Below are positions 7,966-13,179 of a DNA stretch of 16,727 nucleotides, in pieces. Origin of the DNA: an uncultured Streptococcus sp. (lineage in GTDB: Bacteria > Bacillota > Bacilli > Lactobacillales > Streptococcaceae); the NCBI GenBank assembly GCA_902480035.1, contig CABSRC010000026.1, positions 1 through 16,727 of the forward strand, in the 5' to 3' direction. How positions within the stretch are numbered: position 1 is the stretch's first letter; each line of letters starts with the position of its first letter. Made by a program: the position numbers and the translations under genes. The notes under the pieces were generated by a model. That model was given only the letters and a program-made list of their open reading frames with translations, did not search any database and was not told the origin of the DNA.

Positions 7966-8439
7966 CTAAAAAACACTGGTTACTTTCCCAGTCTTGAAAT
8001 CCACCACATAATAAGATCTTCCAGACTTAACTTCCCAAATCGGTTTGCCTTTAAAGCGTCCAAAAGTTACCCGATCAATCGCGTCTTTGCTCTTCTCTTT
8101 CACAATCGCCTTTGCTTTTTTCTGGCTGATCCCCTCTTTTAAAGGGTAAGCATAGACCTGATCATCTGCCTCCGCCACCAAGACCGCTAGTTCTTGCCCC
8201 TCCTGGTCTTTTCCAATAAAGGAAAGATATGCTTCTTTGCCATGGAAGAAACTCTCCGTATCAATTGTAGCCATCGAAGAGTGCGACAGCGCTATGTTTC
8301 TTGCTTGTTCCATTTGATCCTGCATGCGATCCGAAGTTTTTTCAGCAAGAAATAGCCAAGAAAATAGCACTGTCAGAACTAAGACACAGATTCCTATTAT
8401 ATGTTGCCATATGATAAAAAGATAATTTTTCTGTTTCAC
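7966..8439 (-). CDS. ypmB: YpmB-like membrane-anchored DUF5590/PepSY-type protein
   Basis: About 157 residues from GTG: a short basic start (KQKN), one N-terminal transmembrane helix (about 6-29), then an extracytoplasmic domain with KEAYLSFIGKDQEGQ, EGISQKKAKAIVKE and a final GKPIWEVKSGRSYYVVDFKTGKV, which resembles B. subtilis YpmB. Its place directly before aspC and asnS is the same as in Bacillus (ypmB-aspB-asnS). Function is not known; PepSY-like domains are often linked to cell-wall enzymes or proteases. The start is uncertain: the frame is open to a TTG at 8457, but a perfect TATAAT lies exactly 6 nt before the GTG at 8439, so I prefer a leaderless GTG start. The ypmA and dinG genes found before ypmB in Bacillus are absent here. 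Confidence 0.8.
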   Translation of the reverse strand: MKQKNYLFIIWQHIIGICVLVLTVLFSWLFLAEKTSDRMQDQMEQARNIALSHSSMATIDTESFFHGKEAYLSFIGKDQEGQELAVLVAEADDQVYAYPLKEGISQKKAKAIVKEKSKDAIDRVTFGRFKGKPIWEVKSGRSYYVVDFKTGKVTSVF

Positions 8440-8445
8440 TCCCTC

Positions 8446-8451
8446 ATTATA
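8446..8451 (-). promoter_or_regulatory. -10 box of the ypmB-aspC operon, leaderless geometry
   Basis: TATAAT on the minus strand, followed by 6 nt (GAGGGA) and the GTG start. No good -35 is seen at 17 nt. If used, transcription begins at or next to the start codon. Confidence 0.5.
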
Positions 8452-8492
8452 CACCAAAGCTACCTAGAATTCTATAGATTTTCAAGAAAGAA

Positions 8493-8522
8493 TTGTTACT
8501 AATATTTCATACCTGTTACAAT
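8493..8522 (+). promoter_or_regulatory. Distal promoter candidate upstream of marR
   Basis: TTGTTA - 18 nt - TACAAT with a TGT extension just before the -10. It would start a transcript about 140 nt upstream of marR. Just downstream lies the inverted repeat TTGTTT-GAG-AAACAA (8537-8551), a possible operator. Confidence 0.4.
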
Positions 8523-8536
8523 GTTTTAGTATAAAA

Positions 8537-8551
8537 TTGTTTGAGAAACAA
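8537..8551. promoter_or_regulatory. Short inverted repeat, possible regulator site
   Basis: TTGTTT-3 nt-AAACAA lies between the divergent ypmB-like and marR genes. MarR proteins bind such short dyads in their own promoter regions. The link to this MarR is only an inference, and in A/T-rich DNA the repeat may be chance. Confidence 0.3.
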
Positions 8552-8635
8552 ACTAAAATTAACAGCTTGTATATTTTTTGTTCATAGTTTAATAAATTTG
8601 TCACAATTTTGTAACTAATTTGAAAATAAAATTAA

Positions 8636-8664
8636 ACGACAGAAACACTATTTATTGATAAAAT
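8636..8664 (+). promoter_or_regulatory. Proximal marR promoter, leaderless geometry
   Basis: ACGACA (four matches to TTGACA), a 17-nt spacer and TAAAAT (five of six to the consensus). The A of the ATG at 8671 is the seventh base after the -10, where transcription should begin. Confidence 0.5.
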
Positions 8665-8670
8665 ATAGAT

Positions 8671-9117
8671 ATGGAAAATTTAAAGAGATTATTCAAAGAA
8701 GCAAACGTAGATTTAAAAACCATGATCGTCTTCCACAAGGCGGAACGATTGATCCGTGCGTCTGAGGCTCATATCTTTAAAAAGCACCAGTTGACACCAA
8801 CTCAATTCTCTGTTCTTGAGACCTTGTACAGCAAGGGCGATCTCCGCATTCAAGATCTGATTGATAGCATTCTTGCGACCTCTGGAAATATGACTGTGGT
8901 TATTCGCAATATGGTCCGCGATGGTTGGATTACACGCGAAACCGATCCAGAAGACCGCCGTGCATATGTTGTATCTATTACCGATGCCGGTCGTAAAAAG
9001 ATCGAAGAAGCTCTTCCAGATCATATTAAAAATATTCAACGCTTGATGCAAGTCTTTAATAGCGGCGAGCAAGCTGAGTTGACAGAACTCTTGAAGAAAT
9101 TCAAACACATCGCCTAA
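8671..9117 (+). CDS. MarR family transcriptional regulator
   Basis: 148 residues forming one MarR winged-helix domain: a helical N-terminus used for dimerisation, the recognition helix region ATSGNMTVVIRNMVRDGW (about 70-87), the wing ETDPEDRRAYVVSITDAG with the hallmark DxRxxxxxLT-type pattern, and a C-terminal dimer helix. Such proteins repress their own and nearby genes and release DNA on binding a ligand or on oxidation; the ligand is unknown here. An in-frame stop at 8659 makes the ATG at 8671 the first possible start, and there is no Shine-Dalgarno, so translation may be leaderless. It diverges from the ypmB-aspC operon and ends in its own terminator, so it is monocistronic. It is not the fatty acid regulator FabT, which has a different N-terminus and context. 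Confidence 0.9.
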   Translation: MENLKRLFKEANVDLKTMIVFHKAERLIRASEAHIFKKHQLTPTQFSVLETLYSKGDLRIQDLIDSILATSGNMTVVIRNMVRDGWITRETDPEDRRAYVVSITDAGRKKIEEALPDHIKNIQRLMQVFNSGEQAELTELLKKFKHIA

Positions 9118-9140
9118 GCCTACTGCTCAAGACGATTCTG

Positions 9141-9168
9141 ACTCCAAAATCCTCTATTTTGGAGTTTT
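9141..9168 (+). terminator. marR terminator
   Basis: Perfect 10-bp stem ACTCCAAAAT-5 nt-ATTTTGGAGT ending in TTTT, 24 bases after the marR stop codon. Confidence 0.85.
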
Positions 9169-9198
9169 CATCGTGCATTCTCTTTATCTAACAGATCA

Positions 9199-9232
9199 AA
9201 AAATATTCCTGACGCTTCTCAGGAATATTTTT
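9199..9232 (-). terminator. yaaA terminator
   Basis: Perfect 14-bp stem with a 6-nt loop, directly after the yaaA stop. T5-6 lies on the minus strand, and Ts are also present on +, so it may stop both converging genes. Confidence 0.88.
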
Positions 9233-9234
9233 AT

Positions 9235-9960
9235 TTATTCTTTCACAAAGACCCATTCTTTCTCTTGCGATAAATCCTCATAATAAGAGAAACCTGCTAC
9301 GTCTAATGATTTCAAATCTTCTAGATGAGTGATTTCTTCCTTCATCATAGCTGTCACCATAGCTCCACGTGCTTTTTTTGAAATCGTCGAGTGAATCTTC
9401 AGTGTCCCATCACGATTCTCCATGAATTTGATCCGAATCATTCGCTCACGTATGGCTTTTGAAAAGACTTGTTCAAACTCAGAAGACAAGAGAGATAAGA
9501 TATGTTCTTCACCTTCTAGTGCCTGATCATAGTCCTCTTTCCAGAGTGACTTTAGAGACTTTCCAGCTGATTTTAGCTTCATCATAAAATCTAAGCGATG
9601 GGGAGCAATCCCTTCATAGGCAGGTAGCACACCGTATAAAGCAGTCGTGATCAACAAATGCTCCTGCAGATAAACCTGCTCTTTTTTAGATAAGTCTTGA
9701 CGCTCGATGCTCCGATACATGAGGCCATCAAACAGTTCCAAAGCAGGATAGGTTTTAGCACTCCCATCTATCAGAGCCTCAATTCTTTCTTTTTCTACTA
9801 GGGCTCTTTCTTCTGAGATCCCGTAAAAGGTCGCTAATTCTTCTAGCGAGAATTGCTTCAAAGCTTGGAGAATGGTTTTTGTGTTCTCTGACAAGGGTTG
9901 GGGCTCGACGATACGAGCCTGTTCGTTCAGTTCTTTAGCGGATGGAATTAATAGTTTCAT
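9235..9960 (-). CDS. yaaA: YaaA family (UPF0246/DUF328) peroxide stress protein
   Basis: 241 residues, the normal length. Family patterns seen: the start MKLLIPSAKE, PALELFDGLMYRSI (about 72-85), ITTALYGVLPAYEGIAPHRLDFMMKLKSAGKSL (about 108-140), and the end RIKFMENRDGTLKIHSTISKKARGAM leading into the C-terminal EEIT/DVAGFSYYEDLS. E. coli YaaA lowers free intracellular iron during peroxide stress and binds DNA, which is the known role of the family; for this protein it is an inference. It stands alone between terminators. There is no Shine-Dalgarno before the ATG; instead an extended -10 (TGG-TACAAT) lies 6 nt upstream, so the mRNA may be leaderless. Confidence 0.93.
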   Translation of the reverse strand: MKLLIPSAKELNEQARIVEPQPLSENTKTILQALKQFSLEELATFYGISEERALVEKERIEALIDGSAKTYPALELFDGLMYRSIERQDLSKKEQVYLQEHLLITTALYGVLPAYEGIAPHRLDFMMKLKSAGKSLKSLWKEDYDQALEGEEHILSLLSSEFEQVFSKAIRERMIRIKFMENRDGTLKIHSTISKKARGAMVTAMMKEEITHLEDLKSLDVAGFSYYEDLSQEKEWVFVKE

Positions 9961-9966
9961 AGGTCT

Positions 9967-9975
9967 ATTGTACCA
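9967..9975 (-). promoter_or_regulatory. yaaA promoter, extended -10, leaderless geometry
   Basis: Minus strand TGG-TACAAT, then AGACCT, then the ATG. There is no convincing -35. Spacing from -10 to start codon is identical to that of marR and ypmB. Confidence 0.55.
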
Positions 9976-9991
9976 TATTTTTCAAAATTCC

Positions 9992-10020
9992 TTGACAGGA
10001 GTTTTTATTAATGTTATTAT
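9992..10020 (+). promoter_or_regulatory. Strong promoter of the DUF1836-hemolysin III operon
   Basis: A perfect TTGACA (9992-9997), a 17-nt spacer and TATTAT (10015-10020). It is the best sigma-70 type promoter in the window. The -10 lies inside a palindrome. Confidence 0.85.
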
Positions 10021-10041
10021 CTAGTTATCAAAACTAGATAA
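10017..10041. promoter_or_regulatory. Probable operator overlapping the -10 and transcription start
   Basis: 25-bp dyad TTATCTAGTT-ATCAA-AACTAGATAA with ten perfect pairs. A repressor bound here would block the promoter directly. The DUF1836 protein just downstream is a candidate autoregulator (inference). As RNA it could also form a 5' hairpin just before the ribosome site. Confidence 0.65.
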
Positions 10042-10059
10042 AAGAAAGGTGAAGATTTA

Positions 10060-10527
10060 GTGTCCACTTTTTCCTATCCAACGTGGGAGCAACTACCTGA
10101 GCTAGATCTCTATCTTGATCAGGTCCTTCTTTATGTCAATAAAACCTGTGCACCTGTCCTCTCTTCTTCTGACAAGGGCTTGACGGCTGCCATGATCAAT
10201 AATTACGTAAAACATGGCTATGTTGAAAAACCAGATAAGAAGAAATACCAGCGTAGACAGGTGGCTCGTTTGATCGCTATTACAACCTTAAAAACAGTCT
10301 TTTCTATTCAGGAGATCGCTTCTACCTTAAATTTCTTACAGGACCAGGCAAGCTCAGATCTTCTCTATAATAGCTTTGTTGCTTATCTCAATGAACAAAA
10401 AGAGCCGATTGCACCCATTATTCGCTCTGCCTGTCAGACCGTTCAACTTTATCTTGAAACCCTATCTTATATTCAACCAGTAAAAACAGAGGAAGAAACT
10501 AATGAACTACACCATGAAACTAAGTAA
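10060..10527 (+). CDS. DUF1836 family protein, possible DNA-binding regulator
   Basis: 155 residues, GTG start with AAAGGTGA 7 nt upstream. The sequence fits DUF1836: an N-terminal segment with LTAAMINNYVKHGYVEKPDKKKYQRRQVARLIAI (about 41-74), which resembles a MerR-like helix-turn-helix (a helix, a short turn KPDKKKY, then a helix), followed by all-helical sequence. The family is found in Firmicutes and has no settled function. Placement just behind a palindromic operator, and overlapping a membrane protein gene by 26 nt, suggests it controls its own operon; that is inference. The C-terminal tail (about 143-155) is charged and likely disordered. Confidence 0.85.
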   Translation: MSTFSYPTWEQLPELDLYLDQVLLYVNKTCAPVLSSSDKGLTAAMINNYVKHGYVEKPDKKKYQRRQVARLIAITTLKTVFSIQEIASTLNFLQDQASSDLLYNSFVAYLNEQKEPIAPIIRSACQTVQLYLETLSYIQPVKTEEETNELHHETK

Positions 10528-11149
10528 AAAATTATCCTTTGGAGAAGAGATCGCCAATAGCGTAACCCATGCTGTTGGAGCCCTCCTTATGCTCATCCTG
10601 CTTCCAATCTCAGCTGTTTATAGCTTTGAGCAACACGGTCTTCTTAGTGCTTTTGGGACTTCTATTTTTGTCATTAGCCTCTTTTTGATGTTTCTGTCTT
10701 CGACCGTCTACCATGCCATGTCCTATGATTCCCCTCAAAAGTATGTGCTTCGCATTATCGACCATTCCATGATCTACATTGCGATCGCAGGCAGTTACAC
10801 GCCAGTTGTCCTCACCTTGATGAACAACTGGATGGGCTACAGCATTATCTTAATCCAATGGGGCACCACTATCTTTGGTATCCTCTACAAAATCTTTGCC
10901 AAAAAAGTCAATGAAAAATTCAGCCTCGCTCTTTACTTGATCATGGGCTGGTTGGTTATCTTTATTATTCCCCAAATTGTTAGTCAAACTACCCCTATCT
11001 TCTGGGGGCTCATGCTCATGGGAGGACTTTGCTACACGGTTGGAGCTGGCTTTTATGCCAAGAAAAAACCCTATTTCCATATGATTTGGCACCTTTTCAT
11101 CCTTGCAGCTTCTGCCCTTCAGTATTTAGCCATCGTTTACTTTATGTAA
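10502..11149 (+). CDS. Hemolysin III / PAQR (TrhA) family membrane protein
   Basis: 215 residues with seven predicted membrane helices. PAQR/hemolysin III hallmarks seen: FGEEIANSVTHAVGALL at the N-terminus (about 12-28), SSTVYHAM (about 66-73), IDHSMIYIAIAGSYTPV (about 85-101) and the C-terminal HMIWHLFILAASALQYL. Together these supply the Ser, His and Asp residues thought to bind a metal. The Bacillus homologue YplQ (TrhA) is linked to membrane energetics and fluidity, and B. cereus hemolysin III to lysis; the role here is not certain. GAGGA precedes the chosen ATG by about 9 nt. A second ATG at 10514 is possible. The start lies inside the DUF1836 gene (26-nt overlap), so translation is coupled. 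A strong terminator follows. Confidence 0.93.
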   Translation: MNYTMKLSKKLSFGEEIANSVTHAVGALLMLILLPISAVYSFEQHGLLSAFGTSIFVISLFLMFLSSTVYHAMSYDSPQKYVLRIIDHSMIYIAIAGSYTPVVLTLMNNWMGYSIILIQWGTTIFGILYKIFAKKVNEKFSLALYLIMGWLVIFIIPQIVSQTTPIFWGLMLMGGLCYTVGAGFYAKKKPYFHMIWHLFILAASALQYLAIVYFM

Positions 11150-11174
11150 TACAGCCTCTAGTCTTTTAAACCAC

Positions 11175-11220
11175 ACCCGAAAAGTTAGATAGAAAAAATC
11201 TAATTTTTCGGGTATTTTTT
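11175..11220 (+). terminator. Terminator of the DUF1836-hemolysin III operon
   Basis: 15-pair stem (one G-U) from ACCCGAAAAGTTAGA to TCTAATTTTTCGGGT, followed by A and T6. It begins 26 bases after the stop codon. Confidence 0.9.
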
Positions 11221-11371
11221 ATGAAAGCAACTGAAAGAGTCGTTGCTGTCCGACTTCTTCCTATGAAGGAGAGATTAGGTAAAATACAGACTAGCCTATT
11301 AAAAAACTACCGAGACGGGTTCTCATAGGCGATTTTGATTCCTAACACAATCAGTGAAGTAGGAACAAACC

Positions 11372-11413
11372 AAAAGGACCTAGTCCTGTGCAATACAGAA
11401 CTAAGTCCTTTTT
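11372..11413 (+). terminator. Orphan terminator-like hairpin
   Basis: Imperfect stem of about 17 pairs with a GCAAT loop, followed by T5. No + strand gene lies between this and the preceding terminator. It may serve the opposing MFS gene or an unseen small RNA. Confidence 0.6.
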
Positions 11414-11454
11414 ACATTATTTGTCTAACTTTTGGGGATCAATACTAGCATTGG

Positions 11455-11490
11455 AGATTTGAGAAATGACATGATTTCTCAAATCTTTTT
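11455..11490 (+). terminator. Second orphan terminator-like hairpin
   Basis: 13-bp perfect stem AGATTTGAGAAAT-6 nt-ATTTCTCAAATCT running into T5 on the + strand only. No + gene precedes it within 300 bases. Confidence 0.6.
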
Positions 11491-11569
11491 GTTTACATCA
11501 GATGATTCCCCCATCATTTCATGATATGTACTATTTTAACATAGGTGGACAAATGAACGTATGGAGCTT

Positions 11570-12769
11570 TTATTCCGTCTTTGTCCCCTTATTTAATAGC
11601 TTGCCCATTTTCCTCAATCCAATCAGTAAGAGAGGGAAAGATAGGAGGGTCACAAGGCCTAGTACAAGGAAAACAGCTACAAATCCACAAGTATCGATGA
11701 ACCAACCAGTCAGAGGGAAAATCACAATCATAGAGAGACTAAACATCATCGAATTGATACTCAGCATGGTTGCTCGCACACTGGAAGGCAAATAAACTTG
11801 TAAATCATTGTAGTATATAGGTTGATAAACTGCATAAAGGGCATTGGTCAAGAGATAGACGCTCAGATAGGAGAATGGAGTCTTCAAACCTACCAACAGC
11901 AAGGCCAAGCCTGTCAGTGCAACCAGAATTGGAAAGACTTGATTGCTATTCCATTTCTTCCCAATTTGACTAGCTAAATAAACTGCTAGAAGATTGAATC
12001 CACTACCAATCAACATAATGAGTGAAACTTGCCAACTGGCTAGGTCACTGATTTTCTGTTGGTAGTAAAAATAAAACATACACATAATGGTCCCTACCAG
12101 CTGATAGGTCAGCATCCAATAAAACAAGACTGGTTTTTCCTGCCATTCTTGTTTCACTACCACCAATATCCGTTTTAAGGTCAGACTATTTCTTTCCTCT
12201 CTCTTGCTCTCTGGCTCTTTCATCAGACAAATCAAGAGAATGGAAAGTAATGAAAGACCTATGGCAATATGATAGGTCCAAGCCAAGGCCCCATGAACAA
12301 AGAGTCCGGCTACCACTGTTCCTAAGGTTCGGGTAACTTCAGCCACTCCGGACAAAAAGCTAGAAATCTGAAGATAACGATCCTTTTGACCTGCTTCTAC
12401 CGCCGAATCAAACAAGAAAGCAGTATTCGTACCTGAATCAAAATTGTAGGACCAGGCACTGACCATCATAGCCATTGCATAGATCCAGAAATTCCCTTGA
12501 CCAAGTAAGATCAAGATAGAGGACACAATACTGGCTATGCGAGCCAAATAGAGATTGGTCTTGTAACTAAATCGATCCGCCAACATGCCTGATGGAATTT
12601 CGCTCAATAGACTAGTACCATGAAAGATACTCTCTAATAGCCCGATCTGAAGCAAGGAAAGACCATTTTGAATGAAAAATAAAATCCAGAAACTAGTGAT
12701 TCCAAAATAAGATGTGAATTCCAGACCTGCTAAGAGTGGAATATTGCGTTTGTAAGTTCTTTTAAACAT
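11570..12769 (-). CDS. Major facilitator superfamily transporter
   Basis: 399 residues with about twelve hydrophobic helices in two halves, split by a charged loop (MKEPESKREERNSL, about 188-201). The MFS loop 2-3 motif appears as SEIPSGMLADRFSYK (about 56-70), and the second helix pair contains the FDSGTNTAFLFDSAVEAGQKDRY segment common in uncharacterised streptococcal MFS exporters. MFS proteins move small molecules using the proton gradient; the substrate cannot be read here. GAGGAAG stands 5 nt before the ATG. It diverges from the MocR-type regulator across a 400-bp gap that holds a decayed asnS copy, so regulation by MocR is possible but unproven. No clear terminator of its own, except possibly the bidirectional hairpin at 11372. 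Confidence 0.88.
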   Translation of the reverse strand: MFKRTYKRNIPLLAGLEFTSYFGITSFWILFFIQNGLSLLQIGLLESIFHGTSLLSEIPSGMLADRFSYKTNLYLARIASIVSSILILLGQGNFWIYAMAMMVSAWSYNFDSGTNTAFLFDSAVEAGQKDRYLQISSFLSGVAEVTRTLGTVVAGLFVHGALAWTYHIAIGLSLLSILLICLMKEPESKREERNSLTLKRILVVVKQEWQEKPVLFYWMLTYQLVGTIMCMFYFYYQQKISDLASWQVSLIMLIGSGFNLLAVYLASQIGKKWNSNQVFPILVALTGLALLLVGLKTPFSYLSVYLLTNALYAVYQPIYYNDLQVYLPSSVRATMLSINSMMFSLSMIVIFPLTGWFIDTCGFVAVFLVLGLVTLLSFPLLLIGLRKMGKLLNKGTKTE

Positions 12770-12888
12770 TGTTCTTCCTCTTTCAATTGATATTTTAAGT
12801 GTTTCTAAAAGACTTACCTAGATTTGCCTACATTTTCTCCACCTCTTTCATTGATCGTAAAAAGTTATGTAGCTTGTTTATGGTTATG
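12770..12888. other. Intergenic, upstream of the MFS gene
   Basis: A/T-rich leader region of the MFS gene. No gene, no convincing -35/-10 pair and no strong hairpin seen. The asnS-derived relic begins at 12889. Confidence 0.4.
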
Positions 12889-13021
12889 AAGGTTTGATTC
12901 GATGCATCACATACAGATACGGAACTGCTTACAGATAGGTCTTGTACCAGCCATACAGGTAATCATCTGTTCAATCCCGCACCCCAATACACTGTGTGCT
13001 ACTGTACCCTATTTACGGAAG
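12889..13021 (-). pseudogene. asnS: Decayed duplicate of the asnS 3' end
   Basis: Read on the minus strand in pieces, it gives LP*IGYSSTQCIG (against LRKYGTVPHGGFG of AsnS), then after a one-base shift IEQMITCMAGTRPI (against IERMVTFAAGTKHI), then a final VMHRIKP (against MLHRIKP). Stops and frameshifts rule out function. DNA matches 5279-5411 over the same length, at about two thirds identity by eye, with a stretch of 21 of 23 at TGTGCTACTGTACCCTATTT and onward. The catalytic core, motif 2 and the N-terminal domain are absent. It continues into a matching copy of the asnS upstream region, so it is a relic of a whole asnS locus. Confidence 0.85.
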
Positions 13022-13110
13022 ACACTACGATCTTCATTCTATCATAAAATGTCGTACGGCACTACATTCTACCTATGAAAACAAGATTTTTAAAAGAAAA
13101 AGATCTTCAC
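13022..13110 (-). pseudogene. Relic of the asnS promoter region, fused to the asnS 3' relic
   Basis: This matches 6657-6750, the region upstream of asnS, including GTATCAT/CTATCAT, TTCTACCTRTGAAAA and AAAGAAAAAGATC, the last being part of the aspC terminator. The join with the asnS 3' fragment falls at CGAAG, which occurs at both 5407-5411 and 6652-6656 of the intact locus. A deletion of about 1245 bp between these short repeats explains the structure. The ATG at 13075 belongs to this relic and is not a real gene start. Confidence 0.75.
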
Positions 13111-13145
13111 TCATTCTCAGAGTGGTATTTTTGTGATTATTTCTG

Positions 13146-13151
13146 TACAAT
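13146..13151 (+). promoter_or_regulatory. Candidate -10 of the MocR-type regulator
   Basis: TACAAT, with the start of transcription expected near 13158, upstream of GGGGA and the ATG at 13180. No good -35. A single GTGGTA half-site (13122-13127), the type bound by some MocR regulators, lies at the -35 position. Weak evidence. Confidence 0.35.
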
Positions 13152-13179
13152 AGAAAAAAACTGTATGGGGACAGTCAAA

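Larger units (their letters stand above)
11173..11441. repeat. Segment flanked by IS3-like imperfect inverted ends
   Basis: CCCGAAAAGTTAGATA (11176-11191) and, on the minus strand, CCCCAAAAGTTAGACA (11437-11422) match at 14 of 16 bases. The right end continues outward to TGATCCCC, and 5'-TG...CA-3' ends with an AAAAGTTAGAC core recall IS3-family termini. No transposase sequence remains inside. It may be a small non-autonomous remnant, but the left copy also forms the operon terminator, so chance similarity is possible. Confidence 0.3.
11221..11569. other. Gene-free interval with tandem terminator-like hairpins
   Basis: No supported gene. A 35-codon ATG frame at 11221 lacks a ribosome site and homology that I know. 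Two + strand terminator-like structures lie here: an imperfect stem 11372-11413 (AAAAGGAC...GTCCTTTT with inner AGT/ACT and CTGT/ACAG pairs, then T5) and a near-perfect stem 11455-11486 (AGATTTGAGAAAT with its complement, then T5). Short hairpins at 11294-11330 and 11339-11365 precede the first. A small RNA ending at 11413, or leftover terminators of lost genes, would both fit. The first hairpin also has T4 on the minus strand and may stop the leftward MFS gene. Confidence 0.5.

Noticed and set aside
8641..8670. FabT-type regulation for the MarR gene
   Set aside because: The FabT box pattern is not present and the protein N-terminus and neighbours differ from FabT loci.
11221..11328. 35-codon ATG frame after the hemolysin III terminator
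   Set aside because: No ribosome site, starts at the terminator T-run, no known similarity.
12795..12810. Shared GTTTCTAAAAG with 701-716
   Set aside because: Only 11 bases, in A/T-rich DNA; likely chance.
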